A stretch of 64,000 bases of DNA from Caballeronia temeraria (lineage in GTDB: Bacteria > Pseudomonadota > Gammaproteobacteria > Burkholderiales > Burkholderiaceae). How positions within the stretch are numbered: the stretch's first letter is position 1; each line of letters begins with the position of its first letter. The stretch spans positions 1 to 64,000 of the forward strand of contig NZ_FCOI02000019.1 in NCBI RefSeq assembly GCF_001544795.2. Direction: 5' to 3'. Positions 17,508-26,884 of this stretch are shown here, in pieces. A program made the translations under genes and the position numbers. The notes beneath the pieces were generated by a model that was given only the letters and a program-made list of their open reading frames with translations, was not told the DNA's origin and searched no databases.

Positions 17508-18667
17508 CCTTATTCCATGACTTCCGGATGAAGAAAGCAAAGTCGAATCTGCGCATCGCGCTCGTGTGCAACACGGCGTGGGCGATCTACACCTATCGGC
17601 AAGGCGTGCTGCGCATGCTGACCGCGAGCGGCGCGCAAGTGACGATCATCGCGCCGCGCGATCGCACCTTCGAGCCGCTCGAGGCAATGGGCTGCCGCTG
17701 CGTCGAGTTGCCGGTCGCATCGAAGAGCACCAATCCGCGCGACGATCTCAAGACGCTCGCCGCGCTGTATCGCGAATATCGCGCGACGCGTCCGCATATC
17801 GTGTTTCACTACACGATCAAGCCGAACATCTACGGCTCGCTCGCGGCCATGCTCGCGCGCGTGCCGTCGATCGCGGTGACGACGGGCTTAGGCTACGTCT
17901 TCATCCAGAAGAGCCGCACGGCGCAGGTCGCGAAGCTGCTGTACCGTTTCGCGTTCCGTTTCCCGCGCGAAGTCTGGTTCCTCAATCGCGACGATCACGA
18001 AGCATTCCTGCACGAGAATCTGCTCGCGCATCCGGATCGCGCGCGGCGTCTGCACGGCGAAGGCGTCGATCTCGACGAATTCACGCTTGCCCCGCTGCCC
18101 GCGCGCGAGGATTTCGTGTTCATCCTGATCGGACGGCTTCTGTGGGATAAAGGCGTCGCGGAATATGTCGAAGCCGCGCGCAGGATTCGCGCGAAGTTTC
18201 CGCACGCGCGTTTCCAATTGCTCGGGCCGGTCGGCGTCGACAATCCGAGCGCGATCAGCCGCACCGACGTGCAGAAGTGGGAAGCGGAGCATATCGTCGA
18301 ATATCTGGGCGAAGCGAACGACGTGCGGCCGCTCGTCGCCGCGGCGGATTGCGTCGTGCTGCCGTCGTATCGCGAAGGCGTGCCGCGCACGCTGATGGAA
18401 GCATCGGCGATGGGCCGTCCCATCGTCGCCACCGATGTGCCCGGCTGCCGCGAAGTCGTCGAGGACGGCGTGAACGGCCTGCTCTGCGAAGTGAAGAGCG
18501 CCGACAGCCTGACCGACGCGCTCGAACGCATGCTGACGCTGTCATCGGACGAACGGGCGGTCATGGCGCGGCGCGGCCGCGAAAAGGTCGCGAGCGAATT
18601 CGACGAAAGGAATGTCGTCGAACGCTACAAGGGCACAATACATGCCATTACCGGCATTTCACTTTGA
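17504..18667 (+). CDS. Glycosyltransferase family 4
   Basis: The 387-residue GT-B enzyme carries the family's donor-binding block (EGVPRTLMEASAMGRPIVATD, quoted in part) with the two conserved glutamates, and an N-terminal domain starting RIALVCNTAWAIYTYRQG. Relatives include N,N'-diacetylbacillosaminyl and WbnH-like galactosaminyl transferases. ATG 17504 overlaps the upstream stop; an in-frame ATG at 17528 is an alternative. It sits directly before galE, so a galactose-type donor is plausible (inference). Confidence 0.88.
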   Translation: MTLFHDFRMKKAKSNLRIALVCNTAWAIYTYRQGVLRMLTASGAQVTIIAPRDRTFEPLEAMGCRCVELPVASKSTNPRDDLKTLAALYREYRATRPHIVFHYTIKPNIYGSLAAMLARVPSIAVTTGLGYVFIQKSRTAQVAKLLYRFAFRFPREVWFLNRDDHEAFLHENLLAHPDRARRLHGEGVDLDEFTLAPLPAREDFVFILIGRLLWDKGVAEYVEAARRIRAKFPHARFQLLGPVGVDNPSAISRTDVQKWEAEHIVEYLGEANDVRPLVAAADCVVLPSYREGVPRTLMEASAMGRPIVATDVPGCREVVEDGVNGLLCEVKSADSLTDALERMLTLSSDERAVMARRGREKVASEFDERNVVERYKGTIHAITGISL

Positions 18668-18692
18668 TTGCATGCAATCGGGAGAGCACAAG

Positions 18693-19727
18693 ATGAATGG
18701 CAATCAGCCGACGAAGGGCACGATTCTCGTCACCGGCGGCGCGGGCTTCATCGGTTCGCATACGTGCGTCGAACTGCTCGACGCGGGTTACGGCGTCGTG
18801 GTCATCGACAATCTCGTGAACAGCCGCGCCGAATCGCTGAAGCGCGTCGAGCGCATCACAGGCAAGAGCGTCACCTTTTACGACGCCGACGCACGCGACG
18901 AAGCCGCGCTCAATCGCATCTTCGACGCGCACGCGATCAGCAGCGCGATCCACTTCGCGGCGCTCAAGGCCGTGGGCGAATCGGTCGCGAAGCCGGTCGA
19001 GTACTACGAGAACAACATCGGCAGCCTGCTCGCCGTGCTCAAGGTGATGAAAGCGCGCAACGTGCGCAACTTCGTGTTCAGCTCGTCGGCGACGGTGTAC
19101 GGCGTGCCGAAGAGCGTGCCGATCGACGAATCGTTTCCGCTTTCCGCGACGAATCCGTACGGCCAGTCGAAGCTCATCGCCGAGCAGATCCTGCGCGATC
19201 TCGAAGTGTCCGATCCGTCGTGGCGCATCGCGACGCTGCGTTATTTCAATCCGGTCGGCGCGCATGAAAGCGGGTTGATCGGCGAAGATCCGGCGGGCGT
19301 TCCGAACAATCTCATGCCGTATGTGGCGCAGGTGGCCGTCGGCAAGCTGGAGCGCCTGCGCGTGTTCGGCAGCGACTACGATACGCACGACGGCACCGGC
19401 GTGCGCGATTACATTCACGTCGTGGATCTGGCGCGCGGGCATATCGCAGCCATCGATGCGCTGAAGAAGCTCGACCGCAGCTTCGTCGTGAATCTCGGCA
19501 CGGGGCAAGGCTACAGCGTGCTCGATGTCGTGAAGGCGTTCGAAGCGGCGTCGGGCAAGCCCGTGCCGTACGAGCTCGTGCCGCGCCGCCCGGGCGATAT
19601 CGCCGCCTGCTACGCCGACCCGGCCGCCGCCGCGGAACTGATCGGCTGGCGCGCGGAGCACGGCATCGAACGCATGTGCGTGGATCACTGGCGCTGGCAG
19701 TCGCAGAATCCGCAAGGGTTCGCGTAA
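18693..19727 (+). CDS. galE: UDP-glucose 4-epimerase
   Basis: The 344-residue extended SDR has the NAD motif GGAGFIGSHT and the catalytic YGQSK with its serine (SSSATVYG), matching GalE. It supplies UDP-galactose or UDP-GalNAc to the adjacent transferases. ATG 18693 is preceded by a good GGGAG ribosome binding site. Upstream in-frame codons back to 18612 overlap the GT4 gene and are not needed. Confidence 0.93.
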   Translation: MNGNQPTKGTILVTGGAGFIGSHTCVELLDAGYGVVVIDNLVNSRAESLKRVERITGKSVTFYDADARDEAALNRIFDAHAISSAIHFAALKAVGESVAKPVEYYENNIGSLLAVLKVMKARNVRNFVFSSSATVYGVPKSVPIDESFPLSATNPYGQSKLIAEQILRDLEVSDPSWRIATLRYFNPVGAHESGLIGEDPAGVPNNLMPYVAQVAVGKLERLRVFGSDYDTHDGTGVRDYIHVVDLARGHIAAIDALKKLDRSFVVNLGTGQGYSVLDVVKAFEAASGKPVPYELVPRRPGDIAACYADPAAAAELIGWRAEHGIERMCVDHWRWQSQNPQGFA

Positions 19728-19736
19728 AGTCTCGCT

Positions 19737-19778
19737 GCGGCCCGCGCCGTCTTTCCGGCGTGCCGGGCCGCTTCTTCC
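19737..19778 (+). terminator. Possible terminator between galE and the WecA-like gene
   Basis: A GC-rich hairpin (GCGGCCCG against CGGGCCGC with further internal pairing) is followed by TTCTTCC. The tail is weak, so it may only attenuate transcription into the next gene. Confidence 0.5.
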
Positions 19779-19793
19779 AACCGGTTCTATTTC

Positions 19794-20903
19794 ATGCTTA
19801 GTTTCGCGCTTGCTTTTCTGGTCTCGCTGCTCGTGACCTTGTTGATCGTGCGCTTCGCACACCTGCAGGAAGGCGTGCTCGGCGACACCGATCTCGCCGG
19901 CGTGCAGAAGTTTCACGCGCGTCCCGTGCCGCGCATCGGCGGCGTGGGCATCATTTGCGGGCTCACGGCATCGGCGGTGCAGTTGCGCTGGGGCTATCCC
20001 GCCGTATCGGGCGGCATTCTCGGCATCGTCGCGTGCGGGTTGCCGGCGTTTTTGTCGGGGCTCATCGAAGACCTGACGAAGCGCGTCTCGCCGCTCGCGC
20101 GCCTCATCTGCACGATGGCCGCCGCGGGTCTCGCCTACGCGTTCCTGGATATCGCGGTCACGCGCATCAGCGTGCCGCCGCTCGACTTCCTGCTGTCCTA
20201 CGCGGTCATATCATGCGGCGTCACCGTGCTCGCCGTCGCGGCGCTCGCGAACGCGGTGAATATCATCGACGGCTTCAACGGCCTCGCGTCGATGGTCAGC
20301 TTCATGATGTTCGCCTCGCTCGCCTACGTGGCGTTCCAGGTGCACGATCCGGTCGTGCTGTCCGGCTCGCTCATCATGATGGGCGCGGTGATGGGCTTTT
20401 TCATCTGGAACTTCCCCGCCGGCCTGATCTTTCTCGGCGACGGCGGCGCGTACTTCGTCGGCTTCATGCTGGGCGAACTCTCGATCATGCTCGTGATGCG
20501 CAACCGCGATGTCTCCGCGTGGTATCCCGTGCTGCTCTTCATGTACCCGATCTTCGAGACGTGCTTCTCGATCTATCGCAAGAAGTTCATTCGCGGCATC
20601 TCGCCCGGCATTCCGGACGGCGTGCATCTGCACATGCTCGTCTACAAGCGTCTGATGCGCTGGGCCGTGGGCGTGAAGAACGCGCACGAACTGACGCGGC
20701 GCAATTCGCTGACGTCGCCGTATCTGTGGCTGCTGTGTCTCGTCGCCGTGATTCCCGCGACGCTCTTCTGGCGGCACACGCTGCATCTGTTCTGCTTCGT
20801 CGTCGTGTTCGCGGCGACTTACGTGTGGCTCTACATGAGCATCGTGCGATTCAAGTCGCCGCGCTGGCTCGTGTTTCGCCGGCCTCATTCGATAAAGAAA
20901 TGA
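19794..20903 (+). CDS. WecA/MraY-family phosphosugar transferase (Und-P)
   Basis: The 369-residue polytopic protein belongs to the polyprenyl-phosphate N-acetylhexosamine-1-phosphate transferases. The carrier-binding FHARPVPRIGG, the catalytic NAVNIIDGFNGL and FLGDGGAYFVG loops, and a cytoplasmic histidine motif (VHLHML) are present. It would start a lipid-linked glycan for the flippase encoded upstream. A second WecA-like enzyme is encoded at 39189-40214, so the two probably start different glycans. Confidence 0.88.
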   Translation: MLSFALAFLVSLLVTLLIVRFAHLQEGVLGDTDLAGVQKFHARPVPRIGGVGIICGLTASAVQLRWGYPAVSGGILGIVACGLPAFLSGLIEDLTKRVSPLARLICTMAAAGLAYAFLDIAVTRISVPPLDFLLSYAVISCGVTVLAVAALANAVNIIDGFNGLASMVSFMMFASLAYVAFQVHDPVVLSGSLIMMGAVMGFFIWNFPAGLIFLGDGGAYFVGFMLGELSIMLVMRNRDVSAWYPVLLFMYPIFETCFSIYRKKFIRGISPGIPDGVHLHMLVYKRLMRWAVGVKNAHELTRRNSLTSPYLWLLCLVAVIPATLFWRHTLHLFCFVVVFAATYVWLYMSIVRFKSPRWLVFRRPHSIKK

Positions 20904-20907
20904 ACCG

Positions 20908-20939
20908 ACGCCGCCCCGATCCGGGCGGCGTTCTTGTTT
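20908..20939 (+). terminator. Rho-independent terminator after the WecA-like gene
   Basis: A perfect 9-bp stem (ACGCCGCCC against GGGCGGCGT) with a 6-base loop is followed by TTCTTGTTT. It lies between convergent genes 42 bases apart. The T-rich tail favours the plus-strand operon. Confidence 0.8.
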
Positions 20940-20945
20940 GCGGCG

Positions 20946-21641
20946 TTACTTCAGGTGCTTTCTGAAAAACTCCGCCGTGCGGCCGTTGGCGAGTTGCGCG
21001 GCGGCTGCATCGTAATGAACGCCCTGATTGCGCGCGAACGCGTGATGACAGCCGGGATACGTGAACGTCTCGACGTTCGACTGCCCTTTCGCGGCCGCGA
21101 GGACGCGATTGCGCGCATCGGCGGGAATGAACTCGTCTTCTTCGGCGAGATGCAGCATGAGCGGCACCTTGATCTTCGGCAGTTCGCCGATGTATTGATC
21201 TGTGCCGCCGCCGTAGTAAGACACCGATGCATCGACATCCGTGCGCGCCGCCGTCAGAAACGACAGCAGCCCGCCGAGGCAGAATCCGACCGAGCCGATC
21301 TTGCCCTGCACCTGCGCAAGGCCGCGCGCAAAGCCGATGGTCGCCGCGATGTCCTCGACGCCCGTGTTCACGTCGAATGCGTTGTAGTACTTCAGCGCCT
21401 GCTGCCATTCGGCTTCGGTGCGATCGGTGAGTTCGACGTTCGGTTCGAGCCGCCAGAAAAGATCCGGGCACAGCGCGACATAGCCCTGACGCGCATATTC
21501 ATCGCACGTTTCGCGCATGTCGGCGTTGATGCCGAAAATCTCCTGAAGCACGACCACGGCGGGCGCGGGCGTTTGCGAGGGATACGCGACATACGCGTCG
21601 AAATTGCCGTCGGGCGTGGAGATGCTGAGTGTGTCGGACAT
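20946..21641 (-). CDS. Dienelactone hydrolase family protein
   Basis: This is a 231-residue alpha/beta hydrolase. The catalytic triad is visible as Cys in GFCLGG, Asp in EEDEFIP and His in CHHAFAR, typical of carboxymethylenebutenolidase-like enzymes. It is cytoplasmic, with an AGGAG ribosome binding site. No chlorocatechol pathway genes are nearby, so a general ester or lactone hydrolase role is more likely than a dedicated dienelactone one. Confidence 0.87.
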   Translation of the reverse strand: MSDTLSISTPDGNFDAYVAYPSQTPAPAVVVLQEIFGINADMRETCDEYARQGYVALCPDLFWRLEPNVELTDRTEAEWQQALKYYNAFDVNTGVEDIAATIGFARGLAQVQGKIGSVGFCLGGLLSFLTAARTDVDASVSYYGGGTDQYIGELPKIKVPLMLHLAEEDEFIPADARNRVLAAAKGQSNVETFTYPGCHHAFARNQGVHYDAAAAQLANGRTAEFFRKHLK

Positions 21642-22282
21642 GGGAGTCTCCTCAACGATGGGCGAAGCACGGTGATCGCCGCATCATGATATAGAAACCC
21701 GTCCGCTCGAGTGGCGCCGCGAAGTGACCGCGCGCGTTGAGCGGGCCGCCGTGGAAGCGGCCCGGCATGGATCAGGGGCGGACCACTCATCTCGGCGATG
21801 ATCGCGAGTCCACGGATGAATCGAGTGTATCGATCGATCGTGGCCTTGCATGCATGCCGCGCCAGACAAGCCCATGCCATGTCCCTTCTGCGAGGGTCGA
21901 TTGTTATCGAATGGCTCGCGCGGCGAAAACCGCGCGTCCTCGTGGGCCTGCTGTCCCCGATTCTCGCGGGGTACCTCGTTCCGGCGCGTGCACGCACATC
22001 GCGCATATTGAGTGGTCTCTGGCCGGAAACATCGCTCCCGGCCAATCAATCTTCGGTGCAATGATCCGCGGCGATCCGCCAGAATGCCGTGCTTTGCGGA
22101 CACGGAGCGCCCGGCGTGGCGTCGTCGCAACGCGCTCCCGAACGCGCGCGACCAAGCGTGGTGCGGCGCACATGCGCGTCCGTCGTTTCGCGCCGAAGCC
22201 TAGTTGCAGGACGCCGCCGCGACCGCGTGCATCAAAAGACGCTGCTACATTCGACGAAAAAATACGCTTCCCCGGGGCCGTC
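21642..22282. other. 641-base noncoding spacer with three inverted repeats
   Basis: I find no convincing gene here. Three perfect inverted repeats lie close together: CGCGCGG/CCGCGCG at 21917-21936, CCCCG/CGGGG at 21955-21971 and TGGCCGG/CCGGCCA at 22020-22044. The spacer must hold the promoter of the dienelactone hydrolase gene and probably that of the membrane protein at 22283. Frames through it lack family features and are judged spurious. Confidence 0.5.
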
Positions 22283-23686
22283 ATGCGCAACAAGTTCGCC
22301 GTCGTCTGGATCTGGCTCTGCCTGCTTCCGCTCGCGTTCGATTTCAAGAGCGTGGAGGCATCGAGCAGAGTCGTCGACGTTCTGCTGACGGTGACGTCGA
22401 TGGGCGCGGCCTGCGCGATTCTGCTCATCGCACCGCGTTTCGCGCGCCGCTCGCGCATGCGCACGTTGGTCACGTCGCTCTTTCTGCTGACGATCGTCGG
22501 CAGCGTCGCCACGCAATGGCTGCAAGGCAACGACGCCGGCAGCTACGCCCGCGTGATCCTGCCGTTCCTGCTGATGCTGCTCGGCTATTTCGTCGCCTGC
22601 CGTCCGTGGGATGCGCGCCGTCTCGAACAGATCGAACGCGCGCTGATCGGGTCGATGATCGCATCGCTCGTGTTCAGCGCCGGCTTCGAGATCGCGATGA
22701 CCGATGGCCCCGTCAGCATGAACCTTCGCGTCGCGCCGGTCACGTTCCTCTGCCTCCAAGGGCTGCTGCTGCACGAATTCATCTTCGCGCAGCGCATCAC
22801 GAAATCCGCCGTGCTGCTCTTTCTCGCGACGATCGTCATCGAGATTCTGTTCGGCACGCCGAGCCTTCTGGCCGGCACCGTGCTGCTGATCGTCTACGCG
22901 ACGTGGCTCGCCGCGCCATCGATGCGCCACTTCTTCGCCACCGGCCTGCGCGCAACCGTGATTCTCGCGCTGCTCGCCGCGATGTCCACCGCGACGGTCA
23001 CGTTCTTCCCGGCCATCGCGCAGCCCTGGATGCAGCGCATGTCGTTCGTGCAGGACGCGCCGCCCGTGCGCGATCCGGTCGCCATCGCGCGGCTCGCGGA
23101 AATGAAGGACCAGGTCGATCAGACGACGTCATCGGCGCTGTCGACGCTCGTCGGCATGGGCTATGGACACGACTATCGCTACGCGCCTTCGTATCTGCCC
23201 GATCTTGCCGATCAGATCAGCGCGAAGGATTTCTACGCGTTCAGGAAATGGGCCGCCGGCCACGACTTCTGGGTCTATCAGTTCTTCGCGGGCGGTGTGC
23301 TCTTCGGGCTCGCGCTGCCGATCGCCATTCTGTGGGCGCTGTCGCGCGGCTCGCGTGCGTATCGCGCGTGGCGTCACGGCACGCCCGATGCGCCCTGGCT
23401 GCCCGTGCTCGGCCGCGCGCTCTTCGTGCTCGCGGCGCTGCCCGCGGCATCGATCGGCGGCAATCCGCTCGGCGAGCGCTTTGCGGGCATCGTGTTCGGG
23501 GTCGCGCTGGGTCTCGTCGTCGCGTCGTATGCGCGCATCGCGCACGGAATACAGGCGCGCGCCGCCGAAGCGGCCGGGCGCACCGCGCAGAGAAGTCCGT
23601 TCTATGGCGCGCCGCCCGTCGAGCCGCTCACGGAGATGCTCCCGGCGAACCCGCCGCGCGCGTCCGGCTCGCTGCCCGCGCAATAA
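22283..23686 (+). CDS. Wzy/WaaL-like polytopic membrane protein
   Basis: This is a 467-residue protein with roughly ten or more hydrophobic segments and a large periplasmic loop (about residues 260-330, containing GYGHDYRYAPSYLPD and HDFWVYQFFAGG). The architecture fits an O-antigen polymerase or ligase. It would polymerise or attach units exported by the flippase at 15442. The start is ATG 22283; the in-frame extension back to 21737 is hydrophilic and lies in noncoding DNA. It ends 11 bases from a convergent lipoprotein gene. The exact role is uncertain. Confidence 0.72.
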   Translation: MRNKFAVVWIWLCLLPLAFDFKSVEASSRVVDVLLTVTSMGAACAILLIAPRFARRSRMRTLVTSLFLLTIVGSVATQWLQGNDAGSYARVILPFLLMLLGYFVACRPWDARRLEQIERALIGSMIASLVFSAGFEIAMTDGPVSMNLRVAPVTFLCLQGLLLHEFIFAQRITKSAVLLFLATIVIEILFGTPSLLAGTVLLIVYATWLAAPSMRHFFATGLRATVILALLAAMSTATVTFFPAIAQPWMQRMSFVQDAPPVRDPVAIARLAEMKDQVDQTTSSALSTLVGMGYGHDYRYAPSYLPDLADQISAKDFYAFRKWAAGHDFWVYQFFAGGVLFGLALPIAILWALSRGSRAYRAWRHGTPDAPWLPVLGRALFVLAALPAASIGGNPLGERFAGIVFGVALGLVVASYARIAHGIQARAAEAAGRTAQRSPFYGAPPVEPLTEMLPANPPRASGSLPAQ

Positions 23687-23697
23687 CGTCTACCGGC

Positions 23698-24156
23698 TCA
23701 CTGCGCGGGCAGATGCGCCCGCAGATATGATGCGAAGCCGTTCTGAACGGAGATGATTTTCGTCGCGCAGTCGTCGAAGTCGGAGCCGCGCACGCGCTCG
23801 TCCTCGTACATGCCCTTGCATTGCGCGAAGAGCGAGATGGTCGCGCCGTTGCCGCTCGCGACGCGCGTCGCGGAGAACACCGGCTTGCCCGAACCCGAAG
23901 GCACTTCGGTTTCGATGGCGGCATCGTCGGCGCGGGTCAGGCGTTCCTTCGAATTCTGCTCGACGTAGGTCTTCGTGAGCTTCCAGGCCGCATCGCACTG
24001 CGCGGCGTCACGGCACGCGACGGTCGCATTGCGTTGGGCCGTGTCGAGCGATTGCTGCGAGAGCAGGAACGTGCGCTCTTTCTGCTCCTCCTTCTCGGCG
24101 GACGAGCAGGCGGTGAGAACGATCGATGCGATGGCGAGTGCGATGAGCTTTTTCAC
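23698..24156 (-). CDS. Small lipoprotein of unknown function
   Basis: The 152-residue protein starts at GTG 24156 (VKKLIALAIASIVLTACSS), a clear lipoprotein signal peptide with a TAC lipobox. The mature part is hydrophilic with three further cysteines (CRDAAQC and CKGM). I do not recognise a named family. Extension to the frame's upstream start at 24345 gives non-signal-like sequence and overlaps the divergent gene, so it is rejected. Confidence 0.75.
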   Translation of the reverse strand: MKKLIALAIASIVLTACSSAEKEEQKERTFLLSQQSLDTAQRNATVACRDAAQCDAAWKLTKTYVEQNSKERLTRADDAAIETEVPSGSGKPVFSATRVASGNGATISLFAQCKGMYEDERVRGSDFDDCATKIISVQNGFASYLRAHLPAQ

Positions 24157-24254
24157 GGGCGGAAAGCCAAAAGACCAGGTCGGACGGCGATTATAACGAC
24201 GCCCGCTTTCGCCGCGCGAAAACGCGGCTGTATCGATCGACCGGGAGGTGACGC

Positions 24255-24557
24255 ATGAAGCACGCATTACGCGCGGCGTTTTTGTCGCTGGCTCTGGGCG
24301 CGCTCGCGCCATCGTTGGCGCATGCGGACGATCTCGCCGATGCATCGTCGATGGACGCGCTGCTCGGGCAGCAAAACGGTTATGTGGGGCATCCGGCAGG
24401 CGGGGCGCGGCTGCGTCCGGACACGCGCAAGACCGGCGCGAAAGCGCTGATGAAGCCGCGAAGCGCGGCCGCGACGCTCTATCCGGCGCCTCCGGGTCTC
24501 AAGGCGCCGGCGTCGAATGCCGCGCGAGCGCGCGACATCTACAAGTCGCCGTATTGA
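24255..24557 (+). CDS. Small secreted protein of unknown function
   Basis: The 100-residue product has a Sec signal peptide (residues 1-25, ending AHA) and a short mature part rich in Ala, Pro and Arg. A ribosome binding site (GGGAGGTGA) precedes the ATG closely. It diverges from the lipoprotein gene with 98 bases between them, and converges to within 6 bases of the Wzc-like gene. No family recognised. Confidence 0.65.
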   Translation: MKHALRAAFLSLALGALAPSLAHADDLADASSMDALLGQQNGYVGHPAGGARLRPDTRKTGAKALMKPRSAAATLYPAPPGLKAPASNAARARDIYKSPY

Positions 24558-24563
24558 GGGTGT

Positions 24564-26798
24564 CTACTCCGCGATGCTCTCGTAGCCGTAATACCCTGCG
24601 TAGGTGCTGCCCATCAACACCTTCGATTGCGGCACGTCGGTGAGCAGCACGCCTTTCATGTGCACGCCGCCGTGATACAGGCGCTTCATCGTTTCGCCGA
24701 TTTCCTGCACCTGATTCTTGCCGTGCCGCACGACGAGCAGGCTCGTGCCCGCGTGCCGGCCGACGACGGTCGCGTCGGTGACGGCAAGAACCGGCGGTGT
24801 ATCGATGACCACGAGATCGTAGCGCTGCTTCAGCTCGCCCAGAATCTCGCCGAGACGATCGCTCGCGAGCAGTTCCGCCGGATGCGACGGCAGCGAGCCC
24901 TTCGGAATCAGATCGACGCCCGGCAGCACGTCGTGGATGATGACGTCGGTCGTGTCGGCGCCCATCAGCACTTCGGAGAGACCGGGCGAATGGCGCACGC
25001 CGAAATGCGAGTGGATATCGCCGCGGCGCATGTCGGCATCGATCAGCAAGACGCGCTTTCTCGTCGACGCGACGAGCGTCGCGAGATTCGCCGACAGAAA
25101 CGATTTGCCCGCTTCGGGCCGCGAGCCGGTCAGCATCACGACGTTGTTGCGCGCCTCGCCGAGCTGCAGTTGCAGCGACGTGCGCAGGCTGCGTATGCCT
25201 TCGACGGCCGCATCCTCCGGCGCCTGCGCGGCGAGCACGTGCAGCCCTTCGCGGCGCATGCCGACCTGGCGCTGCAAGCGAAGCTGCTGCGTGCTGCGCG
25301 GCACGATCGCGAAGACGCGCGTGCCCAGTTGCCGTTCGATATCTTCGGGTCGCTCGACGCCGCCCCACAACGACTTGCGCACGAACGCCGCGATGATGCC
25401 GAGCACGAGGCCGATGGCCGCCGAGATCAGGATCACGAGCGCGCGCTTCGGACGCACGGGATCGTCGGCGGGCTGCGCGAGATCGACGATGCGCACATTG
25501 CCGACCTGCCCCGCCTTCGCGATACGCAGTTGCTGCACGCTGCTCAGCAGGTTCGTGTAGAGCTCGCTGTTCGAGCGCACGTCGCGCGTGTAGCGCAGCG
25601 CGGTCTGCTCGGTATCGGGCAAGGTCGACACGTTCTTGCCGAGACGCGTCTGCGCGGCGGTGAGCGATGCGATCTGCGCATCGAGCGCCTGCACCGACGG
25701 ATGATTCGCCGTGAATCGCAGCGACAGCTCCGCGCGCTGCTGCTGAAGATCCGAGAGCTTCGTCTTGTTGTCGACGATCTGCTGCAGGAGCAAGCGGCTT
25801 TCCTCGGAGAGATCCACCGAACCCTGCTTGTTGCGAAACGCGCTCAGGCGTTGCTCGGCATCATCGAGCTGCTTCTTCACGAGAGGCAATTGCTGCTCCA
25901 GAAACGCGAGCGTTTGCTCCGCTTCCGCCGAGCGCTTTTGCGTATCCTGCTGCACATAGCGGTTAGCAATGTTATTGACGATCGCGGCAATTTGCTTCGG
26001 ATTACTACCTTCCAGAGATACGCCGATGATCCCGGACTGCAATGCGGTCTCCGCCACGGTCAGCCGCTGCTGAAGACGATCGATGGTCGTGATCGTCGAG
26101 AAGCGTTGCAGTTCGAACTGCACGCCGGGCTTGCCGTCGAGCTTGTCGACCTTGAGCGTCACCGGGCCTTGCGGCGTCGCGCCCGACGCTTCCTGACCGA
26201 CGTGGCCGGCAAGCACGCGCAGGCCGTTCACATCGCGCAGTTCGTATGCGCCGCGCTCGCCCGCGATGAGCGTGAACTTTTTATCGTAGAGTTCCTTCGG
26301 GGTGTCGAAGAGCGGCACGTCGATGGCTTCGCCGCCCCACGCGAAACGCGACAGATAGCCCGGCGGAATCGGCCGGTTCAGCATCGCGAATACATTGGCG
26401 ACGAGCTTGCCGATGACCGGAAACGCGCGCGGCGCAGCGTCGATGTCGAGATGCAGACGCCGCACCGTATCCTCGATGACGAGTCGCGAGCGCAGGAGTT
26501 CGATCTGCGCGGCGGTCGGCGATTTCGCCTCGCTCAGTTGCGGAACGACGGCCTGCAGCGCCTTCGCGCCGGCGTTCGCGCTGTTGTTGGCGGCGGCGGT
26601 TTCGTCGACCTGGATCATCGCGTCCGCCTTGTAGGTCGGCGGCGCGAGATAGGCATAAGAGGTTCCGAGCGCGACCACGGCGAGCATGACGAGCGTCACG
26701 AGCTTCCAGTTGCGCATCACCGCGGCCAGATAATCGGACAGGCGCAACTCGTCGCCCGTCGATACATCCACGTACCGCGTATCAAAGTTCATCGCCAT
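24564..26798 (-). CDS. Polysaccharide co-polymerase / tyrosine autokinase (Wzc/BceF type)
   Basis: This is a 744-residue inner-membrane protein. It has an N-terminal Wzz domain between two membrane segments (near residues 30-50 and 450-470), a periplasmic coiled coil, and a C-terminal BY-kinase. Walker A reads GSRPEAGKS (near residue 550), Walker A' has VLLIDADMRRGD and Walker B VVIDTPP. A C-terminal tyrosine cluster (YAGYYGY) is the likely autophosphorylation site. It controls chain length and export with the Wza-like protein encoded upstream. No cognate tyrosine phosphatase gene lies in the operon. Confidence 0.92.
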   Translation of the reverse strand: MAMNFDTRYVDVSTGDELRLSDYLAAVMRNWKLVTLVMLAVVALGTSYAYLAPPTYKADAMIQVDETAAANNSANAGAKALQAVVPQLSEAKSPTAAQIELLRSRLVIEDTVRRLHLDIDAAPRAFPVIGKLVANVFAMLNRPIPPGYLSRFAWGGEAIDVPLFDTPKELYDKKFTLIAGERGAYELRDVNGLRVLAGHVGQEASGATPQGPVTLKVDKLDGKPGVQFELQRFSTITTIDRLQQRLTVAETALQSGIIGVSLEGSNPKQIAAIVNNIANRYVQQDTQKRSAEAEQTLAFLEQQLPLVKKQLDDAEQRLSAFRNKQGSVDLSEESRLLLQQIVDNKTKLSDLQQQRAELSLRFTANHPSVQALDAQIASLTAAQTRLGKNVSTLPDTEQTALRYTRDVRSNSELYTNLLSSVQQLRIAKAGQVGNVRIVDLAQPADDPVRPKRALVILISAAIGLVLGIIAAFVRKSLWGGVERPEDIERQLGTRVFAIVPRSTQQLRLQRQVGMRREGLHVLAAQAPEDAAVEGIRSLRTSLQLQLGEARNNVVMLTGSRPEAGKSFLSANLATLVASTRKRVLLIDADMRRGDIHSHFGVRHSPGLSEVLMGADTTDVIIHDVLPGVDLIPKGSLPSHPAELLASDRLGEILGELKQRYDLVVIDTPPVLAVTDATVVGRHAGTSLLVVRHGKNQVQEIGETMKRLYHGGVHMKGVLLTDVPQSKVLMGSTYAGYYGYESIAE

Positions 26799-26884
26799 GA
26801 TCTCGCTCGCTTATATTTTTTAAGTCGAACCGTGATACTCCGGCGCGCCCCGCGCGCGCCGGTCAGACACTTGCTGTCAAGCGC

